Assembly (NCBI GenBank): GCA_037367405.1
Contig: JAZKJV010000295.1
Coordinates: forward strand, 1,302,001-1,366,000
Length of the DNA stretch: 64,000 nucleotides
Direction of reading: 5' to 3'
DNA from: Ottelia alismoides
Taxonomy: Eukaryota > Streptophyta > Magnoliopsida > Alismatales > Hydrocharitaceae
Each line of letters begins with the position of its first letter. The first letter of the stretch is position 1. The notes under the pieces were generated by a model, which had not been told where the DNA came from, searched no databases, and was given only the letters and a program-made list of their open reading frames with translations. The position numbers were made by a program, and so were the translations under genes. Positions 45,421 through 57,641 of this stretch are shown piece by piece.

Positions 45421-46811
45421 TCGACAATAATGTATTCATCAATCACAACTAACATTCAGAAATAGACTACTACTAAATGTACTCAGAAGAAAATATTTCA
45501 ACATTTTTCCATTCACAAAATAAAGTTCACATGATACATTGTACCCACTATAACCATTTACATATACATCAGCTCGAAAGGAAATACACAATACCTTGCA
45601 GAGCAAAGCTACTGTGGCTGGTTGGATGGCTACTATGTTAGCTGGATGGATTATTAAAGTCCTTGAGATGACTCACCGATACATGTTGGGTTTTCCATAA
45701 ATCATAGGATAACAATTAGCGAATGGTAAGTAACGAAGAAGAGAAAAGCAAACAAATAGTGTAATTTTTCAAAACTTATTATCACAAAAAGTTTCATCCC
45801 TTCTTATTAATTTAAGTCCTATTCCTTCCTATTCCACGACAGGGATTAGTCCAAAGCATTACCTCTCCTCTATATGGACTCCGAAGTTGTGGACACTTCG
45901 AGATTGGAGATTGCATTGATTTTGTAAGCTTATGTCGCCGCACATCGCCTCAACCAATCCTCCAATACTACCCTGAAAATTTCTTTTTCTTTTATTAATC
46001 AGGGTCTCAAACCTTCAGTCTGGCAAACAAAGGAGCACACCATCCTCGAGAATCTGGTTGCTTAAAACCTCAGGATAACCTTTAATCACATAACCTAAAG
46101 GCTTTAAATACATATTATCGTAACCCAACCGTTGTTGAACCACCTGTGCCACCACATGGCACGACCACAACTTCCGTCATTCAACCTGAATATAATGGCT
46201 CCTGGTACCACGCGTTGCAAATCATTCACATCATGCGCACTTATCATAACAGGGCAACCATGCACCACCTAGGTAGGGCAACGCCAATACGGGTCCATTC
46301 TGACAAACCTACATGTTGCATGCCCGACATGTAGTTCTACTCCCAGTCTTTCTTAACGTAAGACACAATCCTTTTCAGGATTCAACTCAAAACACATCAA
46401 TTCCCATTATGTAAATCCTCTGTTAAGTCTTAGATTTGCATAACCATAAATACTGAGTATAGATTTACACATATATTAATTCATATATTTATATACTCAT
46501 ATTTATGCTCATTTAAACTTTCAAACCCTAACTTTCCAAGTCACTACATCCATTCGATGATTATACCTTATTTAAACTGAAATCACAAAGCAACTTTTCA
46601 TATTTTCTCAAAAAATAGCCAAATTAGGATTTTTTGTAGCAAGAAGAATAAATATAGAAATCTCAACGATCACATATGAAAACCCAACAGCAAAAGGAAG
46701 GATTTCATTACCTAATCGAGCTCTCTCTCTCTCTCTCGTATGCAGTGCTTTATCGTGATTCTTTTTCAAAAGGATGATTGATAGCGCCTGAAATGATCGA
46801 AATTTATTTTT
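45421..46811. other. unassigned region up to the inversion breakpoint
   Basis: No open frame longer than about 80 codons is convincing and I see no terminal repeats. It may be the rest of the CACTA-like element. A CT-rich microsatellite lies near 46720-46738. The segment ends at 46811/46812, where copia H LTR sequence starts without its first-order neighbour. Confidence 0.4.
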
Positions 46812-47677
46812 GTATCCCAAATACCTGCACATCCTGTATACTGGAAGACCAATGATCAACCTGAAGATGAAGATCCATTTTATACTGTCTTCTTCAGGGT
46901 TTGATCACCAAGTTTCTCAATCTTGGTCATTAGGATTTGGTATCGATCATATGCTTTCCCAAAGCATATATCATACCTTCAAATTCTTGTCATGCTTCCA
47001 AAGCACGACGACCATGCATGGAATTTGATCGGTCCCAATACCTCATGAGTGAGCTCATGTCTTCCGGTTCACAAGTGAACCTGTATGATCCCTTTGAGAG
47101 ATCGTATTACTCATATGCCCTTATATGCACACCAGCTCACCGGTGTATAGACCTTGATTAGGTCATCAACCTAATGGTCTGCAAAATGTACATACTCAGA
47201 CATATAGTAACACATCTGTCTCTAGTCAGAGGATGTGTGCCTATGCTGTGATAGTGTTCAACATAGGACTTAGGTTATCTCGATCTCGCTAAGTCAACCC
47301 ATTGACTTAACTAATCTGACACCTCCGAATCACTATTCCCATGCAGAGGACCTGCATCAAGAGGTCGGTCAGATATCAGCCTATGTGAGAAAGGATTTCC
47401 ATCTCCTACTCAGGCTGGAGATCATCTCTTAATAATCATTTGACGGTGCTTGATGAGTCCTCTATCTAACCCATTAGATATTCATCCAAGCACCAGCCTC
47501 TATGATTCATTTAATGAATCAACAGCTGTATGATCATTTAGATGACCATGGTACATAACCCTAATTGTAAAGAGGGACCTATTATGCAAATTATTTATTC
47601 TTCATTTCAGATCAGGGAATGATACATGCAATAACATTTATTGCATAATGGCTCGCCATGGGCTCGCATGTCCAACA
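46812..47677 (-). mobile_element. proximal part of copia H 3' LTR
   Basis: On the minus strand it starts TGTTGGACATGCGAGCC at 47677, directly after the PPT, and matches the first part of the 5' LTR (55668 to 54803). I counted roughly 15 differences in about 870 bp. It ends abruptly at 46812; the rest of this LTR is at 4285-5972. Confidence 0.9.
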
Positions 47678-47690
47678 ATCTCCCACTAGC
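47678..47690 (-). other. polypurine tract of copia H
   Basis: The minus strand reads GCTAGTGGGAGAT directly before the LTR start TGTTGGA, the typical copia plus-strand primer. Confidence 0.85.
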
Positions 47691-50600
47691 CCAAAGAGCC
47701 ATCAATGGGCTAATCATTTAAACCCACACTCATGTGACAATCATACGCTATTTAGAAAATAGCTAGGTAAGCTGATCAGTCACTCTGTTCCTGTGAGACT
47801 ACGCCAAGTCCTTTTACGGCACTTGCATATCCCCAGTAACAGTGCTCGCATCTAATGCGAATGTTGCATCTAATGCAGCCAATACTCAATCTTGTCAGTC
47901 ATAGTATCCTTGATACTACAACTCAAAGAAATATTATTATAACCAGCATGTAATTTCTATTATCCTTATCAGAATACCCTTATCCCTAGAGATCTCTATC
48001 TCCTAAGGTATTCGCAGTTAAGACCTTTTAGATCTCCATCTAAAAGTCTTAATTTCTTGAAGATAAGACTTAGAGATCACTATCTCTAAAGCCTTGTCAT
48101 CTTTGAAGATATTGTTATTACTGCAATTAAGTGTTCTATCTCCATAGTAGGATTTACTACTCCCACTGCATGGCAGATATCTGGCTTTTGTACACATTTA
48201 GCATACTTTTAGCTTCTTGTAACTGATGCACAAAAGGGCAACCAGTTTCTAGCATTCACTTCCTCAACTCTTTGAGGTGCTATCCCTTTAGATAGGTCAG
48301 TACCAAATCTTAAAGGTAAGAAAGCATTTCTTGGAATTTCCAGAAAATGGAACATGTCCAAGGTGTACTACAAATGTGACAGTCCCAATACCCTCTTTTC
48401 TTTGCTTCCGAACACCTTCAGAACTAAGATCTAAGAGGCATCTTTGAGATCATATCTCAAGGTATGGAATAGCCAGGTCATAAAACACTTATTATCATCC
48501 TTATATCATTCCAAATGATTAGGATATTATCTACATTTAGCACGATGAACACAATGGCCCTCCCACTAAGCTTCACATGGTTCATCAAGATTCTATTTGA
48601 AATTATAACAATTATAATTTCATCAAATCTTATGTTCCAACGATAATAAGCTTATTTGAGTCCGAAGATGGAGTTCTTTAGTCAACACATCTTGCATTCC
48701 TCAACCATGAAGCCCTGGGGCTACTTCATGTGAATATCCTCAAAGAGGTATTCATAGAGGAATACAATCTTGACTCACATCTTGAAGATGCCATAGTCAA
48801 ATTGTGTAGCTAGGGTTAGCAACATTCTGATGGGTTTAAGCATGATCACTGAAAAGCAAGCCACATCGCAATCGTTGTCTTCTCTATGGCTACGAACCGT
48901 GCTTTGAAGGTTTCTACCTTCTCATAAGGTTCCTTCTTTCTATTGAAGATCTATTTACACCTTAATGGGTCTAACCCTTATAGGTGGATCCTCGAGGGTC
49001 CATATACAACACTTGTATATGAAGTCTACCTTAGACCTTTATTGCTAATATCCATCTTTCCATGTTATGATCCTCAGGAGCTTCATCACATGAAGTCCGG
49101 TCATTGTCAGACTTAATTGACACAAGGAATACATCCTCAAACTCATTTGAAGAGGTATTAGTGTTTCATCTTTAATTGTCCCTTTTAGTTTCCGATTTCT
49201 GGAGCCTCATTATCTTCCAAGATTAAATGAGTTCCTTTACTTCATTTTCATCTTGATTCTCAAGAGAGTCATCCTATAAGAATCATATTCTCAAAGATGA
49301 GATATTTTAAGAATCTCAAGGTCATAAAGTAGGTATCCAATACCATCCTTTATTTTCCTAATGAAGTAGCACTCTCAAGTGCTAGATTCCAGCTTACATG
49401 CATGGAACCTTATTAAGGATATATATATTGTAGTCTCTACTACACATATATACCTAGAAACTAATGGATAATTATGCTAAAATTCATCATTGATCAAATC
49501 ATGTCACACATGATCTAATTGTTTCTTCCTACAACTCCATTGAGTTTAGGTGTGTCAGGAGGATTGAGATAGAAATGATATTCATATCTTCATAAGATAT
49601 TCTTTGAATTTATCTAATAGGTACTTGCTACCTTGGTTAGATCAAATTCATTTAATCTTCCTTCAAACTTTGGTTCTAAACCAAAATTACGAAATCTTTG
49701 AACATTTCAAAGGTTTCTCATGTGAAGAGAAGAAATCTCATATCATACATGATCATAAATAGATATCAAATATCCACAATGTTCACTATGATATAGATGA
49801 TTCACATACATCAATATATATGAGATCTCGAATACCTTGACATCTTACACCTTTCCCAAAAGAAAGGTGTATTGGACATTTTACTTTGAATACAATATTC
49901 ATAAGTATGTAAGATTTGAAATTTTAGACATTCTAAAGTTTCATCTCTTACTTGTCTATTGATCAAATCAACAGGCATATGTCCAAAACTTGATGCTAAA
50001 TCATTGACAAATGATCTTTAACCTCCTATTGATCTTATAAGGTTTAACTTTCAGTATTAGAAATCTCAATGAACCATTCATCAAATTTCTAATTTAGTAG
50101 AGTCCACCAGATGCTAGATTATTATCTGAAATATATCCATCATAACTCTTTATGATAGGTTTATTCCAGAATTCATGTTTATTTCCAATATTTAGAAACA
50201 AACAATGAGCGTATTCTAATATCTAGGTCATAGAGACATTCTCTAAGACTAAGGCTCTCCCACTGAAATTAAGAAGTATATCAATCCAACAGAGATTGTT
50301 GCAACAATTGCATCAATGTCTATGTGGATAACTATAAACCTTAAGATCAAATTTTTCCAGTCTTCTAAAACATGTGAAACACATTGCAAGTATTGTTAGA
50401 AGATTGAGACAATTATCAGACTTTATCTTATCAAATAAGCAAATCAATTTCAATGATCAAATGTAGATATAGATTATTATGATGCACTATCTGAGTCCTT
50501 CTCTAAGGATTCTAGACAGACTTGATAGTCATACTATCAACACATCAAGTTATTGCAGTATAGGCATTCATCCAACTCTTTGGATGTCATATGGAAGTCA

Positions 50601-53095
50601 CAGAAGTACAATCAACTCTTTGACTTTCCTTCTCACATGGGTCCGACCCACGCTTCCACTGTGCTCTCTTTATCTATAAACATCCATTGTTCAAGACTAA
50701 GGGTCTCTCATGTTAAATTCAAAAGAATTCAATGTAAGAGCATTTCAACATTTATACATGCTTCATTAAATTTATACAATGTGAATATTATGAAGCTTCA
50801 TGAATGACTAGAGTATAGACAGTAGAATGATGACACTCATCACATCTACATCCATCTAGACTCCTAAAACATTGGTTCATGTAGGTATTCAAATATTTTG
50901 AATACATTATCTCTTTCGAGCCACCATTCTGCATAATGCAGAGAACCATGTCATTCATGATTAAATGTTTAGAGCACATATGTATGCCAGAACATCTTCT
51001 TAGATTTTATAAGGATTATTCGACAATTACGATCATCATCGACATGTCACTTCCAAAGTACACTCGATGAAAGATCAAGACTATAGAGACGTACAAACCC
51101 TAAAGTGATGTCTCATTGTCTTATTTAATCGTCATTCCTCATTATGTTGAGGAAACTTGCACATTGCAACCACATACATTATGTGTCCAATTGCAAGTAT
51201 AATATCTGGATCATGAGTCCAATTCATGATATTTTACTGGTTAATATTGAGTATAACATTGAGTGGGTTTAATGAAGGATTATCTGAAATAAGAAATTTG
51301 CATAAGGGTATATATATTTCATATATAGATATTTTACTTTGATTTAGGAATTTAAAATCAAATTTATCTTGCTATGTCTACTATGAAAGACTATTCTCTA
51401 ATCGTCTTTCAAAGTAAGAGATATACTTACCACTATATCTCAAGCAAGATCTGGGATCTCCTCTCTATCTTTATCACATCCCAATAATATGAGAACCTGT
51501 GACTCGAACAAAGAGAAGCGGGAACACATTCCGCCTTGCAAGTCCAACTTGCATTTCCCAATTCGGTCTTTAATACCCGGGCCCACCACCCCTAAGATGA
51601 TGTTGACCTGTTGCTAATTGAACCAACCGTCAACATGCTTAAAACTCGCTATACACAATCCAATATCGCCCCAATAATATGAGGACCCGATATTGGGGTC
51701 ACTACGTATACGGCCTTACTCTTTCGAGAAGCTAAGAACCCGATCCAAATAATTGTATATAGGATCTGTCACTTCGGACAGGCGTCTCCTATATACAACT
51801 TTTGGCGACGAAATTCTGTGCCTTGACGGGAGACCATGGATGTCACTTATGTGATCCTCCACCTCTTATTAAAATTGAAATAATTAATTATCGTGAATCA
51901 TATTCACATAATGAATTCTTCCAAGGGAAATACACATCTATTCATAATAGAGTGTTTCATAGGATATAATTAATTTAATCACATTAAATCAATCATTAAT
52001 CCTATTATCAATCAACAAACTTTGAATTCTTTGCTTGAATAGTAGTTATAATCTCAAAGTACGTATTATTTCGAATTTTAATAATTAGTAATACACTTTG
52101 ATTTCTCCGGCATTATCCAATCCCTACCCGATGTCATGGTCAGTACCGGCGAGAGTGGGACGGACCACATACGTTGCAACCCGCTACCCCAGCGATCTCC
52201 GACTAGACACCATATCCACCTCAGGAAAGGATAATGTCAGATAGATCATCATGTACTTGGAGATGCTCATCGGTCTTTCAACCGAAATTATACCATATAA
52301 TATACATCAAAACCTTTTTGATTATATTATAAGGAGATTTGCTAAACAAATCCCCAATCCTATTCAAGCAAGAGATTTTGCTTGTAAAAGTTGTCCTACA
52401 ACTATTGTAGGATGACATAGGGTTTTGCATGAAAACAAAGTTTGTTGATGATTTCAAAGTTAACCAATGATCAAGATCAACTATCTTATCATTATGGTTT
52501 AGTGGGATGTCATTCAAGGAATTGATTATCATCTTTAAATATTCCACAAATATTTATCAATAATCAATTTCAGAAAATTAACAATTAATTTTCATCAACA
52601 TTTATTTGAATGACTATCACAAGGTTCATGATAAAAAAATGTCAATTTCCAACAGTGACCTCTTATCACTAAAATTAACTTATCTTGATCAATTTAAATC
52701 CAAAATTCGCAAAATTAGTGCCCTAAGATTGTCAACTTGATTTATAACAGAACCTATGTGATATTTCACGCATTTCGAGGCGTAACAAAACCGTAATTAA
52801 CAAATTAATCACGTTCTGTTCTGCAGTTCCCGCAACTGTGAATACATGCATATTCAAAAGGCCATATCTTGAGCAAATTAAATCCAAATTTAGTAAACTC
52901 AAGTCCTATGGTTTCCTTGTTTAATGGGAAAAAAATCCAATTGAATATTTCGTGTTTAAACAATTTAAACAGTGCCGAAAAAATCAATTAGACAGAGTTG
53001 CGAAAAATCAAATGCGCCAAAATTTTTTCGTGACCATTTCAAACCCAAGTCGTCTATGGTTCATGGATCATATCCAAAACCTTTTTCGACCTAAG
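47691..53095 (-). pseudogene. decayed gag-pol region of copia H
   Basis: No frame is open for more than about 90 codons, yet copia landmarks can be followed on the minus strand. Integrase: a TPKLNGVVGRNN-like block with a MMN sequence after it (about 49560-49470), the counterpart of GxxERRNRTLLDMVRSMM. RT: an EVAPGLHG-type stretch with the VKIVF/Y.FLNG neighbourhood degraded (about 48900-48680). Between 51450 and 52250 there is sequence I cannot place, including two copies of a CCCAATAATATGAG phrase (51479 and 51670). Stops occur every few dozen codons. The protein domains are far more damaged than the 1-2% LTR divergence would lead one to expect. I could not define gag. Confidence 0.65.
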
Positions 53096-53107
53096 GCTCT
53101 GATACCA
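53096..53107 (-). other. primer-binding site of copia H
   Basis: The minus strand reads TGGTATCAGAGC, a perfect match to the plant copia PBS for initiator Met tRNA, two bases from the LTR end. Confidence 0.93.
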
Positions 53108-53109
53108 CT

Positions 53110-55668
53110 TGAAGGATATTGAGAATTCTCAAGCGCATCACGGAAGCGTGATGATCGCATCGAATACGATCGGGGCGACTAGTCGTACTAGTCACAAGAT
53201 GCAGCGGAATTTAAAAATTTTAAATCAAATGATGAACCCACATGATCACGAGAACACTTCTCGGATCGTTTCATCAAACCACAAAGTGTAAGGAATACCT
53301 TTGAAGCGTGGTTGTGATCGCGATATCCCAAACAAGAGATCCTCCTGTCTCAAATCTGATCCACGAAGAACGCACTTGCGGGCACGATGATGAGTCGCGT
53401 TCCTCCCACAACCCTCGATGAAGATCCAAGCAATATATCCCCTGATTTCGTCAAGCGAAATCTGTCGTCTTCCTCTATAGCAAGTAGCCACGAAGAAGAA
53501 GGAGATCCTCGAGTCGTCGAAGGCGAAGGCGAGAACTTCTCTCCTTTCTCAACAATGGTGGTCGGCCACCCTATGGAGAGAGAGAGAGAGCACGAGAATG
53601 AGAGGGAGAGAGAAGTAGAGTAGGTGTCTACTTGGTGTGCTTTCAAGGGCTAAGGCTACCCTCTTTATATATTAGTTTGGGATCCAATGGATCTCAATCC
53701 ATGGCTCTCATGGATCCAACGGTCATTGTAATCCAAGAGCCATCCAACGGCTATGATTGTTGTTGGTTAAAAACCAACAACATTAATTTATATTAAATTA
53801 AATATGTGTTGAATAATTATCAGCAAAATTTGATTAACATAAATTAATTTATCAAGAGATAATAATGAGGAGACAACAACCCCTCCTAAAATCAAGGAGG
53901 CGTCACCTATAACTAAGTCATAGGTGACGCCACCTATGATTATAGGTGGTTTTGTCTCCTTTTATTTATATTATTATTTCTTAATTATTTGCAATAATTA
54001 TTATTGCAATAATATCCACCAAATTAATTCCAAATTAATTTGTGAATATTTCAATCATGCCATTGAAAAAAATGTGAATCATATTCACATCCCAAACTAA
54101 TTTGTAAATTACATTTCCAATTAATTAACTAATGTGGATCCAATCCACATTAATAATTAACAAATGTTATTTACAATATTTCTCTCTCTTGATATATTAT
54201 AAATCTCATTTATAATATACGCAGATATTCTGGATATCACTATCCACGATCTGCTTATCCTTGATAATTAAATCCCATTTAATTATCTTGGATAATCATT
54301 CTCTCAACATGAATCTTATTCATATTGTACTTGATAATTAAATCTCATTTAATTATCTTGGACACATTCTCACAATATGAATCTTATTCATATTATACTT
54401 GATCATTAAATCTCATTTAATCATCAAAACCTTCTTTCTTGGATACTAAATTCATCATAGGAATTATTCTTGAACTCCTTCAAGAATAATGTGCCTTCTT
54501 CGCAGATACTTGGAGATAAGGACAAGGCGATTGTATTGTTCCACGTATAGTGACTTGGATGTTGAGATCTCATCTCAAAATCTATATCTAACGAACCTCT
54601 CATAGATGCTTGATTAAATCAAGTCCGTATACTTAATCTTCTCATTGCATCTGAATCACATTCAGATCAATGTCCAACATTTGGACTAAGATCAAGTTAC
54701 TTCTCTATTGAGAGGAGTCACTAAAATCCAGACCTGTTTCATCACTCCCTCTGACTGGAAGTGTCATGGTTATACAATCGTTTATGGTCACATCACCCTC
54801 AGGTATTCCAAATACCTGCACATCCTGCATACTGGAAGACCAATGATCAACCTGAAGATGAAGATCCATTTTATACTGTCTTCTTCAGGGTTTGATCACC
54901 AAGTTTCTCAATCTTGGTCATTGGGATTTGGTATCGATCATATGCTTTCCCAAAGCATATATCATACCTTCAAATTCTTGTCATGCTTCCAAAGCACGAC
55001 GACCATGCATGGAATTTGATCGGTCCCAATACCTCATGAGTGAGCTCATGTCTTCCGGTTCACAAGTGAACCTGTATGATCCCTTTGAGAGATCGTATTA
55101 CTCATATGCCCTTATATGCACACCAGCTCGCCGGTGTATAGACCTTGATTAGGTCATCAACCTAATGGTCTGCCAAATGTACATACTCAGACATATAGTA
55201 ACACATCTGTCTCTAGTCAGAGGATGTGTGCCTATGCTGTGACAGTGTTCAACATAGGACTTAGGTTATCTCGATCTCGCTAAGTCAACCCATTGACTTA
55301 ACTAATATGACACCTCCGAATCACTATTCCCATGTAGAGGACCTGCATCAAGAGGTCGGTCAGATATCAGCCTATGTGAGAAAGGATTGCCATCTCCTAC
55401 TCAGGCTGGAGATCATCTCTTAATAATCATTTGACGGTGCTTGATGAGTCCTCTATCTAACCCATTAGATATTCATCCAAGCACCAGTCTCTATGATTCA
55501 TTTAATGAATCAACAGCTGTATGATCATTAAGATGGCCATGGTACATAACCCTAATTGTACATAGGGACCTATTATGCAAATTATTTATTCTTCATTTCA
55601 GATCAGGGAATGATACGTGCAATAACATTTATTGCATAATGGCTCGCCGTGGGCTCGCATGTCCAACA
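53110..55668 (-). mobile_element. 5' LTR of copia H (2,559 bp)
   Basis: It starts TGTTGGACATG (55668) and ends CCTTCA (53110). It contains the cloverleaf-like cluster (53869-53959), the run of short-loop hairpins (about 54000-54690) and a CT-rich stretch (53577-53620). The frame at 53350-53646 and its mirror are present in both LTR copies, so they are repeat-encoded rather than host genes. A TATATAAAGAG box (minus, about 53665) is a reasonable TATA candidate, with transcription starting shortly after. Confidence 0.93.
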
Positions 55669-57641
55669 GTGGACCACCCGATTGTAATGATCAGATGCTG
55701 GATGAAGGATCGTCGTTGGCTTGACGTGGCCTAACTTTGGCCCTCCGATCTTCGACATCTGATGGTATCTGTACAAGATTTGGAAGAAGACGTGGCTGAA
55801 GGATCACCGTTGGATGAACATTGGGAGTGTCATCCAAGGGCATCTGGATATCCCGGACCTTCAGTCTCCGCTGCAGGGAGGCGACTCTAATGATCCTCCG
55901 GCTTCGCCGCTCTCCTCTAGGTTCAACGAAGCTCAGGGCCGACTCCTGGAAGGTCTTCAACTTTTGTAGTAGCGTGAAGAGGAAGCTGGTCGGTCTGGAG
56001 GAGGGTGAAGATGTCTCTACGTTGGCGGTGACATCCGCGAAGGATGCTCCGACCACAACTCCGGCCATTGACACGAGCACCTGCAACATTAGTCTACATA
56101 GCCGAAGCAAATGCAAATTGTGTAGTGGATGAGATGGTTAGCCTGGATGAACGAAGAAGGTCGAACCTCAGGTGCTCCTCCACTATGAAGGCGGTGGAGA
56201 TGGGTCGGTTTGGCCAGAGGTTATGGAGGATAGAGAGGATGAACGGAGGACAAGGTGAAGATGGTCGTGTACGGGTGAATCTAAGGAGATGATCAATAGA
56301 GGTGGATGCGATGTGTAGGAAGCTAATAAAATAGGAGAAATCCAAAGAAAATACAAAGGGAGGTTGGGTAAACTTACCTGGGCGATGGCAGAGTGAATGG
56401 CATGGGCTTGAGCTTATTGGAGAAGCTTAGGGTCTTCGCACGTCAAGGTCGGCCGACCTCATAGCTCGAGCGGGACGGAGCCACTGCGACGCAACCGTAA
56501 AAGCTGCGGGTCTCACTGGGGGCAAAAGGTCATCTTGGCTTCTGCAATCGAACCTCCCCCTATCACGGGGAGGTGGAATGGAGATGGGCCTCGCCCCACA
56601 TAAAGGTTGACGCCGAAGAAGTGGGGGGATGGCGGAGAATTTAATGGGTGGAGGTTGCGGTTCCGGTGGCGGAAGGAGTGGGTTGTGTGGCCGATAAGGA
56701 GCGAAGGAGAGGGGGTCATGGGTCATGTGTGTGCCCGCGGGGAAGGTGGAGGACTGGTATATGATGTGGGGTAGTTGGAAGGTAGAGAAGATGGAGGATG
56801 TGGTCGGGAGAATAGAAAGGGGGCGGTGGTTTTGCAAGACGGAGATCGTGGGAGAGAAGAGGCGAACGGAGGAGGATGATGAGGTCTTGGCAGTTGGATC
56901 TCGCGATCTAATGGCCATGAGATGGGCGCGAACGTGGGGTCCCGATCGCATCGACGGAGGAGCGATCAATGGATGAGAGCATGACATGTGTCATATGGAG
57001 TTGAAGGCGGGAGCGGATGGTTGTGACGGAGTCTAGGCATTGATCAGATGGTGAGAATCAACGGAAGGATGACGGTTGGGATGGAGAAGATCGGGTGGTG
57101 GTTGGGCATGACACATGGCAAGCTGAGATGAAGGCGGAGGTGAGCGGTCCAGATTTGATCTGGACTTTGATCGGAGGGTAGATGATACGGCTGTAGCGGG
57201 CGGTGTGTATGAAGTCTCCAGAAGATGATCGAATGACAGGAATGAAGGGCGGTTGGCTCACTGTGAACGGGCCGTGTGGCGCAACCAGAAAGCGCCACAT
57301 GGCCCAATCAGGTTATTCAAACAATAAATGTGAAATATGAGGGAGAAAGAGGCTGATTTTGGAAAAATTCAAAACATGAAAGTTGTAGATATCGATGAGC
57401 TCTACAAGTTTCATGTTGACCAAAAATGAAAATGAGGTCAAACAGAGGGAGAAATATTTTATGAGCATTTTTAAGGGTAAAAACAATACAAATATTTCGT
57501 TTTGCTATTTTTTGTATTTTAATTTATTCCATGACTCTGATAAAAAACAAGGATTTATATGGTTTTTATTGACATTAAATTAAGCAAGGGGGTTAATAAC
57601 CGCAGATTAAGACAATGAAACAATGAAACTAGGTTTCATCA
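55669..57641 (-). mobile_element. proximal part of Athila-like LTR of element D
   Basis: It starts (minus) TGATGAAACCTAG at 57641, next to a PPT. It shares blocks with the solo LTR: GGTCAACATGAAACTTGTAG with ATCTACAA, then the CACATGGCCCAATC box and a GC-rich tract (57250-55680). It is interrupted at 55669-55673 by copia H and continues at 5978-7020. The two parts together are about 3.0 kb, the length of the solo LTR. The frames at 55691-56132, 56044-56345, 56427-56987 and 57044-57307 overlap on both strands in the GC-rich tract and are not accepted as genes. Confidence 0.8.

Larger units (their letters stand above)
46812..55668 (-). mobile_element. copia element H with long LTRs
   Basis: On the minus strand: 5' LTR 55668-53110, PBS 53107-53096, interior 53095-47691, PPT 47690-47678, 3' LTR from 47677. 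LTR length (about 2.56 kb) points to the long-LTR copia groups (Angela or SIRE/Maximus); I cannot decide between them. The interior, about 5.4 kb, is strongly decayed. The target duplication is TCCAC, with one copy now at 5973-5977. Confidence 0.9.

Noticed and set aside
55691..57307. Frames of 80-186 codons, including a 186-codon one at 56427-56987 (minus)
   Set aside because: They fall within the GC-rich tract of the D LTR; no start, codon pattern or domain supports them.
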